In this document: piece by piece, positions 1 to 10,539 of the stretch | How the letters are laid out: each line of letters begins with the position of its first letter | How positions within the stretch are numbered: position 1 is the first letter of the stretch | Origin: Emcibacter nanhaiensis | Lineage (GTDB): Bacteria > Pseudomonadota > Alphaproteobacteria > Sphingomonadales > Emcibacteraceae | DNA: 64,000 nucleotides | Reading direction: 5' to 3' | Assembly: GCF_006385175.1 (NCBI RefSeq) | Contig: NZ_VFIY01000015.1 | Location: forward strand, 126,501-190,500 | Notes under the pieces: model-generated | Told to the model about the DNA's origin: nothing | The model's database searches: none | Seen by the model: the letters and a program-made list of their open reading frames with translations, nothing else | Position numbers and translations under genes: made by a program

Positions 1-1
1 C

Positions 2-913
<912 letters not shown>

Positions 914-956
914 GTAGGGCCTATGAGTAAGGCTTACTCCCTTAAGCCAGCCTCCC

Positions 957-2237
957 TTAAGTAGACTGCGGTTCCCGGGACCCTCCCCCCGGGGGCCGCG
1001 TTTCTTTTTGCGGTTCTTCCAGGGCCAGGCGGCGGATGATGTCCACCAGTTTTTGCTGGGCAAAGGTGGGATGCCAGTCCTCGCGGGTAAACAGCATGAT
1101 CGGACGCTCGGTTTCCTCCCGGTTGGCCAGGTGCCGCGACAACAGAAGCCCGGTCTGCAACTCGTACCTTGCCTGGGCATCGGACAGCAGCATCAGCCGG
1201 TCATCATCCATCAGCATCACCCGGGAGGCACTCAAGCTGTTGCATTCCACAATGTCGTCGGGCGGATTGAGGCCCTCCTCCTCGAACATGGCGTCGAAAT
1301 GCTGGCGGAGCGGGGAATCAATGCGCGGGGCGACCCAGGGATATTTCCTCAGCTGGTCGACGGTCAGGTCCGGGACCTGGGCCAGGGGGTGTTCCGGGCG
1401 CATCAGTAGCGACAGCGGGTCGTCGAACAGGTGAGTCTGGACCACGCCCTGTGCGGTCAGATCCCGGCGGGCGGCCCCGATCAGGAAATCGATAGCACCG
1501 CGTTTCAGGTCATGCAGCAGGGTTTCGAACGGTCCCTCCACAATGGAGACCCGATAGCCCCGGTTCTCCCGGCAAAACAGGCTGATGGCTTGGGGGGCAA
1601 GATGGCTGCGGGCCAGCGGCATGGCACCGACGGTGATATTTCCGGTGCCGGTGCCCTGCAGGGTGGCAATTTCCGAGCGGGCCTGGTCCAGTTCCGAGAA
1701 GGCAAGTTGTACCTTCCCGGCAAAGCGGGCGGCGATCTTGGTCGGGCGCACCCCGAAGCTGGTCTGTTCAAAAAATGTCTGGCCAACCACACGTTCCAGG
1801 TCCCGGGCCGCCCGGTGGATGGTGGGCACGGCAATGCCGGTGGCGCGGGCGCCGGCGGAGAAGCTGCTGTATTCGGTAATGGCGATCAGCGCCTGAAGCT
1901 GGGAGGAGGTTATGGTGCGCTCTACCCGGACCCGCTCCTTGCGGTCAAGCCCCGGCAGTTCACTGATCGCTTCGGACAGTAGTTCGAAGACTCGTCGCAC
2001 GCGTTTTTTCAGAATTTCGCCACTGTCGGTGAGAAAGGTTCCGTTCCTTTGGCGAAGGCAGAGGTCGGCATCGAAATATTTCTCCAGATTACTTAAACCT
2101 TGGGTTACGGCAGGTTGCGACAAACCGATCTCGTCTGCCGTTGCCGTCAGGGTTTTTCCTTCCGCCAGGAATCCGAAGGCCCTTATATGGCGCAGGTTTG
2201 GAATCGATTTCGCCGGCTTTTTCGGTAACTCTTTCAT
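957..2237 (-). CDS. LysR-family regulator with two tandem HTH domains
   Basis: Transcription factor of about 426 residues, roughly 120 longer than a normal LysR protein. Counting from an upstream GTG at 2276, a first LysR-type winged HTH covers residues ~27-85 (ADEIGLSQPAVTQGLSNLEK) and a second, diverged one ~125-182 (GARATGIAVPTIHRAARDLE). A periplasmic-binding-like effector domain follows (~210-425). I chose the ATG at 2237 because a purine-rich AAGACGG lies just upstream; the GTG at 2276 would add 13 residues. It is divergent from ligK, so control of the protocatechuate operon by a protocatechuate-pathway inducer is the natural inference. The effector cannot be read from the sequence. Confidence 0.85.
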   Translation of the reverse strand: MKELPKKPAKSIPNLRHIRAFGFLAEGKTLTATADEIGLSQPAVTQGLSNLEKYFDADLCLRQRNGTFLTDSGEILKKRVRRVFELLSEAISELPGLDRKERVRVERTITSSQLQALIAITEYSSFSAGARATGIAVPTIHRAARDLERVVGQTFFEQTSFGVRPTKIAARFAGKVQLAFSELDQARSEIATLQGTGTGNITVGAMPLARSHLAPQAISLFCRENRGYRVSIVEGPFETLLHDLKRGAIDFLIGAARRDLTAQGVVQTHLFDDPLSLLMRPEHPLAQVPDLTVDQLRKYPWVAPRIDSPLRQHFDAMFEEEGLNPPDDIVECNSLSASRVMLMDDDRLMLLSDAQARYELQTGLLLSRHLANREETERPIMLFTREDWHPTFAQQKLVDIIRRLALEEPQKETRPPGGGSREPQST

Positions 2238-2298
2238 TCCGTCTTTATTTTGCTCATCAAAACTCGTCAGATACACATACCTTTAGCATTTTTTTATG

Positions 2299-2314
2299 GA
2301 TAAATACAATTATC
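2299..2314. promoter_or_regulatory. Candidate LysR operator (GATAA-N6-TTATC)
   Basis: A perfect 5-bp inverted repeat, GATAA and TTATC separated by six bases, lies in the AT-rich DNA between the divergent LysR and ligK genes. Spacing and composition resemble the interrupted dyads bound by LysR proteins. Assignment to the neighbouring regulator is inference from position. Confidence 0.4.
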
Positions 2315-2330
2315 TATTGGCTATCCGTGA

Positions 2331-2350
2331 CCGGAGGTGAGAGACTCCGG
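2331..2350 (+). promoter_or_regulatory. GC-rich hairpin in the ligK leader (CCGGAG-N8-CTCCGG)
   Basis: A perfect 6-bp inverted repeat with an 8-base loop sits 35 bases before the ligK start. There is no T-run after it, so it is not an intrinsic terminator. It could be a regulator half-site pair or an mRNA leader structure stabilising the long lig transcript. Confidence 0.35.
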
Positions 2351-2384
2351 CCATTCCAATCATATTTTATAGATAGAGGGTTCT

Positions 2385-3092
2385 ATGGGAGTCGTTGTCA
2401 CAAACATCAAACGCACCGAGAAATCGGTTGTTGAGGCCTTCCAGAAAGGAAAATACGGTGTCGCCACCGTGCATGAGGCACAGGGCCGCAAGGGGCTGCT
2501 GGCGCCGAATATCAATCCCATTTACCGGGGCGCCTATATCGCCGGTACGGCGGTAACCATCAGTGCGCCGCCGTGCGACAACTGGATGATCCATGTGGCG
2601 GTGGAACAGTGCCAGCCGGGCGACATCCTGGTGTTGGCGCCGACGTCCTTTTCCGACGCCGGCTATTTCGGCGACCTGCTGGCCACCAGCCTCAAGGCGC
2701 GCGGCGTGCTGGGTCTGGTGATCGATGCCGGGGTGCGCGATACCAAGGACCTTGAAGAGATGGGCTTCCCGGTGTGGTCCAAATGCATTTTCTCCCAGGG
2801 TACGGTCAAGGAAACACTCGGCAGCGTCAATGTGCCGGTGGTCTGTGCCGGCGCCCATATCAATCCGGGCGACCTGATCATTGCCGACGATGACGGCGTT
2901 GTTGTGGTCGAGCGCGCTGAAGCGGCTGATGTGCTGGAGAAATCCCGCAAGCGTGAAGCCAATGAAGAGGAAAAGCGCGAGAAACTGGCGGCCGGCGTGC
3001 TGGGGCTCGACATTTACAACATGCGCCCGCGCCTGGAAGAAAAGGGTCTGAAATATATCGACCAGGAAGACTATCTCAAAGAGCGAGGATAA
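2385..3092 (+). CDS. ligK: 4-carboxy-4-hydroxy-2-oxoadipate aldolase / oxaloacetate decarboxylase
   Basis: LigK/ProA/GalC-type class II aldolase of the RraA fold. It cleaves 4-carboxy-4-hydroxy-2-oxoadipate to pyruvate and oxaloacetate, the last step of the protocatechuate 4,5-cleavage pathway. At 235 residues it has normal length. The divalent-metal signature [10 protein letters not shown] (Arg118-Asp119) and the preceding [13 protein letters not shown] loop are present. It is the first gene of the operon after the divergent LysR, with only 5 bases to ligU. Being promoter-proximal although last in the pathway suggests a fixed operon rather than order by reaction. Confidence 0.93.
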   Translation: MGVVVTNIKRTEKSVVEAFQKGKYGVATVHEAQGRKGLLAPNINPIYRGAYIAGTAVTISAPPCDNWMIHVAVEQCQPGDILVLAPTSFSDAGYFGDLLATSLKARGVLGLVIDAGVRDTKDLEEMGFPVWSKCIFSQGTVKETLGSVNVPVVCAGAHINPGDLIIADDDGVVVVERAEAADVLEKSRKREANEEEKREKLAAGVLGLDIYNMRPRLEEKGLKYIDQEDYLKERG

Positions 3093-3097
3093 GTCCG

Positions 3098-4192
3098 ATG
3101 CTGACCGCTATTCCGGCCACTTTGATGCGCGGCGGGACATCGAAGGGCCTTTATTTCGACAGGAAAGACCTGCCCGCTGACGAGGAAACCCGCAACCGGG
3201 TATTGCTCGCCGCGATGGGATCTCCCGACGTGCGCCAGATTGACGGGGTGGGCGGCGCCCATCCGCTGACCAGCAAGGTGGCGGTGATCTCCGCTTCGGC
3301 GCGCGAGGATGCCGATGTGGACTATCTGTTCCTGCAGGTGGTGGTCGACAAGGCGGAAGTGAGCGACAGCCAGAACTGCGGCAATATCCTCGCCGGGGTC
3401 GGTCCCTGGGCCATTGAAAACGGATTTGTAGACGCGCAGGACGGTACCACACCGGTGCGCATTCACATGGTCAATACCGGCAGTATCGCGGTGGCTCATG
3501 TGCCAACGCCCGGTGGCCAGGTGGAATATGAAGGGACTGCCCGTATTGACGGTGTGCCGGGGACGGCGGCGGCGATCCCGATGGATTTCCTCGATGTGGC
3601 CGGCTCCTCCTGTGGCGCGCTGTTGCCGACCGGCAATATCGTCGACGAGGTGCAGGGAGTCGAACTGACCTGCATTGACAACGGCATGCCGGTGGTGTTG
3701 CTCAAAGCGTCTGATTTCGGCCTCAGCGGTTTGGAACGGCCGGAAGAGCTGGAAGCCAATGCGGAACTGAAGGAGCGGATCGAAAGCATCCGGCTCGAGA
3801 TCGGCCCGAAAATGAACCTGGGTGATGTGAAATCCAAGACGGTGCCGAAGATGACCCTGATTTCCCCGCCGCAAAATGGCGGCGTGGTCTCTACCCGCAG
3901 CTTCATTCCGCACCGGGTCCACGAAGCCATCGGCGTGTTGGGCGCGGTCAGCGTCGCCACCGGCTGTGTTTTGCCGGGCTCCGTGGCGGACGGGATTGCC
4001 GAACTGCCGGCGTCGTCTGACGGGGCGCAGCGGCTCGAGGTGGAGCATCCGACCGGATTTTTCACTGTCGATATGGATGTGGAGGTCAATGACGGCCAAG
4101 TGGACGTCAAACGCTCCGCCCTGTTGCGCACCGCCCGCAAGCTGATGCGCGGCGAGGTCTATATTCCGGGTAAGGTGTGGAGCGGACAATGA
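3098..4192 (+). CDS. ligU: 4-oxalomesaconate tautomerase/isomerase, PrpF family
   Basis: A PrpF-family protein of 364 residues with the conserved N-terminal MRGGTSKGLYF motif and the GGAHPLTSKVAVIS and DSQNCGNILAGVGPWAIE segments. In lig/gal clusters this family interconverts 4-oxalomesaconate tautomers or double-bond isomers so that the hydratase LigJ (or GalB) can act. Context (ligK upstream, ligJ downstream) supports that role over aconitate isomerase. The stop codon overlaps the next start as ATGA. LigU and GalD belong to the same family; which reaction this enzyme catalyses is inferred from the LigJ-type neighbour. Confidence 0.85.
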   Translation: MLTAIPATLMRGGTSKGLYFDRKDLPADEETRNRVLLAAMGSPDVRQIDGVGGAHPLTSKVAVISASAREDADVDYLFLQVVVDKAEVSDSQNCGNILAGVGPWAIENGFVDAQDGTTPVRIHMVNTGSIAVAHVPTPGGQVEYEGTARIDGVPGTAAAIPMDFLDVAGSSCGALLPTGNIVDEVQGVELTCIDNGMPVVLLKASDFGLSGLERPEELEANAELKERIESIRLEIGPKMNLGDVKSKTVPKMTLISPPQNGGVVSTRSFIPHRVHEAIGVLGAVSVATGCVLPGSVADGIAELPASSDGAQRLEVEHPTGFFTVDMDVEVNDGQVDVKRSALLRTARKLMRGEVYIPGKVWSGQ

Positions 4193-5067
4193 GCGAGATT
4201 GATAAAATCTGCCTGCTCGGCTTCGGCGAAGTGGGCCAGACCCTGGCCGAGGACCTGCTGGAGGCGGGCGGTGTCACCCTCAGCGCCTGGGACATTAAGT
4301 TTGATGACGCTGACAGCATTCCGAGCTGCGGCCTGAAACAGTTCGCTGTCACCGGCGGCATGAGTGCCGTGGATGCCGTGCTGGGTGCGGACCTGGTGAT
4401 CTCTGCGGTCACGGCGGCGGAAACCGTCAATGCCGCCCGGTCGGTGGCGGCGGGAATTGAACCCGGCACCTGGTATGTGGATATGAACAGCGCGTCACCC
4501 GGCATGAAGCGGGAAGCGGCGAAACTGATCAATGACGCCGGGGGAAAGTATGTGGAGGCGGCGGTGATGTCGCCGATCGGTCCCAAGCGGATTGCCACCA
4601 GTATCCTGCTCGGCGGTCCCCATGCGGCCCTGTTCGAGCCGCTGGCCCGGGACCTGGGCTTTGCCGGCATGCGGCTGTTTTCCGACGAATACGGCAAGGC
4701 GTCGGCGGCAAAAATGTGCCGCAGCGTCGTGGTCAAGGGGGTCGAGGCGATCCTCACCGAATCCCTGTTGTCGGCCCGGCATTACGGGGTCGAGGACACG
4801 GTGGTGACGTCGCTCAATGACCTGTTCCCGGGCCCGGACTGGCAGAAACTGTCCCGCTATATGATTTCCCGGTCGCTGGAGCACGGCAAGCGCCGGGCAG
4901 AGGAAATGCGCGAAGTGGCGCGCACAGTTGAGGAGGCGGGCATTGTTCCGCTGATGAGTACGGCAAGCGCCGAAAGACATGACTGGGCGGCCCTCAGGAA
5001 GGACGCCCTCAAGGAAGAAGACCTGGCGGACATGCTTGACGCCATAATGAAAATAGATTTGCAGTGA
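4189..5067 (+). CDS. NAD(P)-binding 6-phosphogluconate-dehydrogenase-like protein (DUF1932 type)
   Basis: A 292-residue beta-hydroxyacid-dehydrogenase-like protein. An N-terminal Rossmann motif GFGEVGQTLAEDL is followed by an all-helical C-terminal half containing KMCRSVVVKGVEAILTE, where the family carries its catalytic lysine. I chose the ATG at 4189, which overlaps the ligU stop, over a GTG four codons earlier. No step of the known 4,5-cleavage pathway needs this enzyme, yet it is embedded in the operon with a 4-base overlap. Possible roles are reduction of a by-product keto acid or a side activity on pathway intermediates. Function is not established. Confidence 0.8.
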   Translation: MSEIDKICLLGFGEVGQTLAEDLLEAGGVTLSAWDIKFDDADSIPSCGLKQFAVTGGMSAVDAVLGADLVISAVTAAETVNAARSVAAGIEPGTWYVDMNSASPGMKREAAKLINDAGGKYVEAAVMSPIGPKRIATSILLGGPHAALFEPLARDLGFAGMRLFSDEYGKASAAKMCRSVVVKGVEAILTESLLSARHYGVEDTVVTSLNDLFPGPDWQKLSRYMISRSLEHGKRRAEEMREVARTVEEAGIVPLMSTASAERHDWAALRKDALKEEDLADMLDAIMKIDLQ

Positions 5068-5079
5068 GGAGAAACTGCC

Positions 5080-6105
5080 ATGCTGATTATTGATTGCCAC
5101 GGTCACCAGACCATTGTGCCCCAGGCCCATCTCGACTATCGCGAGGCCCAGTTGGCCGCCTTTAAGGATTCCCGCCTGCCCAAGCCGCTGCAGCCGGAGA
5201 TGAGCGATGATGAAATCCGTGAGGGTATTGAAGCCAACCAGCTGAAACTGGTCAAGGAGCGCGGCGCCGACCTCACCCTGTTCAGCCCGCGGGCCAGCCG
5301 GATGGAGCCCCATGTGGGCGATCCGGAGATTTCCAGGGACTGGTCCATCGCCTGTAACAATCTGATCCACCGGGTGACCCAGCTGTTCCCCGATACCTTC
5401 ATCGGCGTGTGCCAGCTGCCGCAGTTCCCGGGCGCACCGCTGGACAACTGTATTGCCGAGTTGGAGCGTTGTGTCACCGAGCTGGATTTCGTCGGCTGCA
5501 ACCTGAATCCGGACCCGTCCGGCGGCCACTGGACGGCGCCGCCGCTGACCGACCGTTACTGGTACCCCATGTATGAGAAAATGGTGGAACTGGGCGTGCC
5601 GGCCATGGTCCATGTGTCCGGGTCCTGCAACCCCACCTTCCACGCCACCGGGTCCTATTATATTGCCGCCGACACCAACGCCTTCATGCAGTTCCTGCAG
5701 GGTAACCTGTTCAAGGACTTCCCGGACCTGAAATTCGTCATTCCGCATGGCGGCGGCGCCGTGCCCTATCACTGGGGTCGCTACCGGGGCCTGGCCGACA
5801 TGCTGAAACAGCCGCCGCTGGACGAACATGTGATGAAAAACATCTATTTCGATACCTGCGTCTATCACCAGCCGGGCATCGACCTGCTGTTCGACGTGAT
5901 CGATATCGACAACATCATGTTCGGCTCTGAAATGGTCGGCGCCGTGCGCGGCATCGATCCGCAGACCGGTAACTATTTCGACGATACCAAACGGTATCTG
6001 GACAACCTGAATCTCAGCGATGAAGACCGCTACAAGGTATTCGAGGGCAATGCCCGCCGGGTTTACCCGCGTCTCGATGCGCTGCTGAAAAAGAGAGGCA
6101 AATGA
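5080..6105 (+). CDS. ligJ: 4-oxalomesaconate hydratase
   Basis: Amidohydrolase-superfamily hydratase of 341 residues, the same length as I recall for the sphingomonad LigJ. It adds water to 4-oxalomesaconate to give 4-carboxy-4-hydroxy-2-oxoadipate, the LigK substrate. The metal-binding DCHGH motif is at residues 5-9. MVHVSG, FVIPHGGGAVPYHWGR and the C-terminal FGSEM provide further ligands. RBS GAGGAG lies before the ATG. The stop overlaps the ligI start as ATGA. It is unrelated to the GalB-type hydratase of pseudomonads, so this is the lig-type version of the pathway. Confidence 0.93.
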   Translation: MLIIDCHGHQTIVPQAHLDYREAQLAAFKDSRLPKPLQPEMSDDEIREGIEANQLKLVKERGADLTLFSPRASRMEPHVGDPEISRDWSIACNNLIHRVTQLFPDTFIGVCQLPQFPGAPLDNCIAELERCVTELDFVGCNLNPDPSGGHWTAPPLTDRYWYPMYEKMVELGVPAMVHVSGSCNPTFHATGSYYIAADTNAFMQFLQGNLFKDFPDLKFVIPHGGGAVPYHWGRYRGLADMLKQPPLDEHVMKNIYFDTCVYHQPGIDLLFDVIDIDNIMFGSEMVGAVRGIDPQTGNYFDDTKRYLDNLNLSDEDRYKVFEGNARRVYPRLDALLKKRGK

Positions 6106-6998
6106 GTAAATTTGAGAAGACGCCGGGCTGGCTGGACTGGTTCCAGAATCCGACCAAGCCGAAGTTTACCCCGCCGCCGGGGGCGGTCGACGCCCATTGC
6201 CATGTGTTCGGGCCGGGTGACGAATTCCCCTTCGCGCCGGAGCGGAAATATACCCCTTGCGATGCCTCCAAGGACCAGCTGTTTGCCCTGCGCGACCATC
6301 TCGGCTTCTCCCGCAATGTGATCGTGCAGGCGACCTGCCACGGCGCCGACAACCGGGCCCTGGTGGATGCCATCGCCCATTCCGGCGGCAAGGCTAAAGG
6401 CGTGGCCTCAGTCAAGCCTTCCGTTACCGACGAGGAACTGCTGGCGCTGAAGGAAGCCGGAGTGATGGGGGTACGCTTCAATTTCGTAAAGCGCCTGGTC
6501 GATGCCCTGCCGCGGGAACCGCTGATGGAAATTGCCGAGCGCATCAAGCCGCTGGGCTGGCACATTGTCATTTATTTCGAGGCCCAGGAGCTGCTGGAAC
6601 TCTATGACTTTTTCGCCTCCCTGCCGACCACGGTGGTGGTGGACCATATGGGACGCCCCGATGTCACCAAGCCGGTGGACGGGCCCGAATTCGAGCTGTT
6701 TTTGAAGCTGATGCGCGAGAACGAGAATTTCTGGTCCAAGGTGTCCTGCCCGGAACGGCTGTCTGTGGAAGGCCCGCCGCATTACAGCGATGTGGTGCCC
6801 TTTGCCCGCCGCGTGGTGGAGGAATTCCCGGACCGCGTCCTGTGGGGCACCGACTGGCCCCATCCGAACCTGAAAACACATATGCCCGATGATGCATGGC
6901 TTGTGGATGTGATTCCGCATATTGCCCCGACTGAAGAGCTGCAGCAGAAGCTGCTGGTCGACAACCCCATGCGACTTTACTGGCCTGAGGAGATGTAA
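6102..6998 (+). CDS. ligI: 2-pyrone-4,6-dicarboxylate lactonase
   Basis: Amidohydrolase of 298 residues that hydrolyses 2-pyrone-4,6-dicarboxylate to oxalomesaconate. The family hallmarks are present: DAHCHVFGP near the N-terminus, VDHMGRPD in the middle, and LWGTDWPHPN, which holds the catalytic Asp, near the C-terminus. It overlaps ligJ by 4 bases and is followed 2 bases later by ligA. LigI normally works without a metal despite its superfamily, a property known for the family and not visible here. Confidence 0.94.
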   Translation: MSKFEKTPGWLDWFQNPTKPKFTPPPGAVDAHCHVFGPGDEFPFAPERKYTPCDASKDQLFALRDHLGFSRNVIVQATCHGADNRALVDAIAHSGGKAKGVASVKPSVTDEELLALKEAGVMGVRFNFVKRLVDALPREPLMEIAERIKPLGWHIVIYFEAQELLELYDFFASLPTTVVVDHMGRPDVTKPVDGPEFELFLKLMRENENFWSKVSCPERLSVEGPPHYSDVVPFARRVVEEFPDRVLWGTDWPHPNLKTHMPDDAWLVDVIPHIAPTEELQQKLLVDNPMRLYWPEEM

Positions 6999-7000
6999 CC

Positions 7001-8235
<1,235 letters not shown>

Positions 8236-8286
8236 TCAGAATTACTCAAGACAACCAAATTCAACTGAACAGGAAAGAGGTTTGAA

Positions 8287-9237
8287 ATGAAAATCGTACT
8301 CGCAGGCGCCGGCGCTTTCGGCCTGAAGCATCTGGACGGCCTGAAGAATATCGACGGCGCGGAAGTTGTTTCCATTGTCGGCCGCCGGCTGGAGCCGACC
8401 CAGAAAGTGGCCGACGACTACGGCATTCCCCATGCCACCACCGACCTGGCGGAAGCTCTTGAGCAGCCGGGCGTGGATGCAGTCATTCTCTGTACTCCGA
8501 CCCAGATGCATGCCGACCAGGCGATCCAGTGCATGAAGGCCGGCAAGCATGTCCAGGTGGAAATTCCGCTGGCGGACAATTGGGAAGACGCCCAGGCCGT
8601 CATGAAGGTGCAGCAGGAAACCGGACTGGTGTGTATGGTTGGTCATACCCGCCGTTTCAATCCGTCGCATCAATATGTGCATAACAAGATTGTGGCCGGT
8701 GAACTGGCCATCCAGCAGATGGATGTGCAGACCTATTTCTTCCGCCGCAAGAACATGAACGCCAAGGGCGAACCCCGGTCCTGGACCGACCATCTGCTGT
8801 GGCACCATGCCGCCCATACCGTCGACCTGTTCCAGTATCAGACCGGTGAAAAAGTGGTGGTGGCCAACGCCGTCGAGGGGCCGATCCATCCGGAACTGGG
8901 CATCGCCATGGATATGTCCATCCAGCTGAAAACGGAAAATGGCAAGATCTGCACCCTGTCCCTGTCCTTTAACAACGACGGGCCGCTGGGCACCTTCTTC
9001 CGTTATATCTGTGACAATGGCACCTATATCGCCCGTTACGATGATCTGGTCACCGGCAAGGAAGAGCCCATCGATGTGTCCAACGTGGACGTGTCCATGA
9101 ACGGTATCGAGCTCCAGGACCGCGAGTTTATTGCCGCGATCCGTGAGGGCCGGGAGCCGAACTCCAGTGTGGGTAAAGTGCTTCCCTGTTACGAGACCCT
9201 GTATGAGCTCGAGCAGAAGCTGAACGCACAACAGTAA
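8287..9237 (+). CDS. ligC: 4-carboxy-2-hydroxymuconate-6-semialdehyde dehydrogenase
   Basis: Gfo/Idh/MocA-family dehydrogenase of 316 residues. It oxidises the hemiacetal form of the ring-cleavage product to 2-pyrone-4,6-dicarboxylate, the LigI substrate. The NAD(P)-binding motif GAGAFGLKHLDG is at the N-terminus, followed by VILCTPTQMHAD and KHVQVEIPLADN, where family members have the EKP-like catalytic lysine region. GGAAAGAGG provides a good RBS in the 51-base gap after ligB. Its place between ligB and the last operon gene supports the assignment. Confidence 0.93.
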   Translation: MKIVLAGAGAFGLKHLDGLKNIDGAEVVSIVGRRLEPTQKVADDYGIPHATTDLAEALEQPGVDAVILCTPTQMHADQAIQCMKAGKHVQVEIPLADNWEDAQAVMKVQQETGLVCMVGHTRRFNPSHQYVHNKIVAGELAIQQMDVQTYFFRRKNMNAKGEPRSWTDHLLWHHAAHTVDLFQYQTGEKVVVANAVEGPIHPELGIAMDMSIQLKTENGKICTLSLSFNNDGPLGTFFRYICDNGTYIARYDDLVTGKEEPIDVSNVDVSMNGIELQDREFIAAIREGREPNSSVGKVLPCYETLYELEQKLNAQQ

Positions 9238-9246
9238 GAGGGTATC

Positions 9247-10239
9247 ATGAAAACGCGCAGAATCGGTGATTTCAATGTCGGGGAAGTCGGTCTCGGATGC
9301 ATGAATCTCAGTCATGCCTACGGGGTGCCGCCAAGCCCGGAACTGGGAAAAAAACTTCTTCTGGAAGCATTTGACCTTGGCATCACGCATTTTGATTCTG
9401 CCGCGCTTTACGGGTTCGGTCGCAATGAGGAGCTGGTCGGCCCGACCCTGAAACCGATCCGCGACCAGATCATGCTGGCCAGCAAATGCGGCATGCAGGG
9501 CGTCGACGGCATGCGCGTCATCGACGGCCGTCCCGAAACCATGCGTAAGACCCTGGAAGACTCCCTGCGTCGGTTGCAGACCGAGGTCATTGACCTTTAT
9601 TACCTGCACCGCTGGGACAAGAAGGTCCCCATTGAGGACAGTATCGGCGAATTGTCCCGCATGGTCGAGGAAGGCAAGGTCTGCGCCATCGGCCTGTCGG
9701 AAGTCTCTGCGAACACCCTGCGCAAGGCCCATGCGGTGCATCCGATCGCTGCGGTGCAGACCGAATATTCGCTCTGGACCCGCAATGCGGAGATCGAGGT
9801 GCTGGACGCCTGTGAGGAACTGGGAGCGGCTTTTGTCGCCTTCTCTCCGCTGGCGCGCGGCTTCCTGACCGATACCGATCTGGATCCGGCCAATTTTGCC
9901 GAAAAAGATATCCGGCGCAACATGCCCCGGTTCCAGGAACCGCACTTCTCGAACAATGCGGAACTTCTGACCGAATATCGGGCCCTGGCCAAAGAGGCGG
10001 GCTGCACCGGCGCCCAGCTGGCCCTGGGCTGGCTGCTGGCCAAGCGGCCCTACATCCATGTAATTCCGGGCACGACCTCGCTTGCTCACCTCCGGGATGA
10101 TGTGGCGGCCAGCGAGGTCGAACTGTCCCAGGATATCATCGAGCGGCTGGAAAAACTGATCAACCGGGAGACCATCAGCGGCCCCCGTTATCCCGCCCCG
10201 ACGCAGGCGGAAATCGATACCGAGGAGTTTGCCGCCTGA
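9247..10239 (+). CDS. Aldo/keto reductase at the end of the protocatechuate operon
   Basis: AKR-superfamily protein of 330 residues with the tetrad region visible: FDSAALYGFG (Asp, Tyr), MLASKCG (Lys) and LYYLHRWD (His). FSPLARGFLT and GTTSLAHLRDD mark the C-terminal NADPH-binding part. It starts 9 bases after ligC and ends just before a strong terminator, so it belongs to the lig operon. The known pathway has no step for it. It might reduce an aldehyde upstream (vanillin or hydroxybenzaldehyde type) or detoxify the semialdehyde. The substrate is unknown. Confidence 0.85.
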   Translation: MKTRRIGDFNVGEVGLGCMNLSHAYGVPPSPELGKKLLLEAFDLGITHFDSAALYGFGRNEELVGPTLKPIRDQIMLASKCGMQGVDGMRVIDGRPETMRKTLEDSLRRLQTEVIDLYYLHRWDKKVPIEDSIGELSRMVEEGKVCAIGLSEVSANTLRKAHAVHPIAAVQTEYSLWTRNAEIEVLDACEELGAAFVAFSPLARGFLTDTDLDPANFAEKDIRRNMPRFQEPHFSNNAELLTEYRALAKEAGCTGAQLALGWLLAKRPYIHVIPGTTSLAHLRDDVAASEVELSQDIIERLEKLINRETISGPRYPAPTQAEIDTEEFAA

Positions 10240-10273
10240 TCCGGCTTTGTATCTTAATCCGTGGGCCTTTGTC

Positions 10274-10305
10274 ATCCGGGACCTCGGGTCCCGGATTTTT
10301 TTCTT
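10274..10305 (+). terminator. Intrinsic terminator of the lig operon
   Basis: A perfect 10-bp stem (ATCCGGGACC and GGTCCCGGAT) with a 3-base loop is followed by a long T-rich run. It lies 35 bases after the aldo/keto reductase stop. Confidence 0.92.
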
Positions 10306-10391
10306 TTTACTCCCCTCCGGCAGCTTCCTTTAACCCTGAAGTAATTTCCCCATAGCTGTGAATTTGTCGTTTCGGTGACTTTGCGCCGTTA

Positions 10392-10424
10392 CACAGAAAG
10401 CAAGGCTGTGCCTCACTTTCTGTG
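10392..10424. promoter_or_regulatory. 9-bp inverted repeat upstream of a TonB receptor
   Basis: CACAGAAAG and CTTTCTGTG form a perfect inverted repeat with a 15-base spacer in the 230-base AT-rich gap before the receptor gene. No T-run follows. It lies just upstream of a plausible promoter, so an operator or activator site is likely. The rest of 10307-10539 is AT-rich leader with no gene that I can see. Confidence 0.4.
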
Positions 10425-10440
10425 GATATAAAGAATTTCA

Positions 10441-10468
10441 TTGACAATTTTTAAAATCATTTTAAAGT
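10441..10468 (+). promoter_or_regulatory. Predicted sigma70-like promoter for the TonB receptor
   Basis: TTGACA at 10441 is a consensus -35 element. TAAAGT at 10463-10468, after a 16-base spacer, is a 4/6 match to the -10. About 70 bases of leader follow before the receptor's start. Confidence 0.45.
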
Positions 10469-10539
10469 TTAATTTAACGATAAAAATACATATAAAACTC
10501 AATGCATACGACATTTATCTAACAGGGAAGGAATCCAAA

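Noticed and set aside
8242-10275. A 677-codon open frame on the minus strand opposite ligC and the aldo/keto reductase
   Set aside because: Its translation is low-complexity His/Gly/Arg-rich sequence with no family features, as expected from the antisense of GC-rich genes. The plus-strand genes are well supported.
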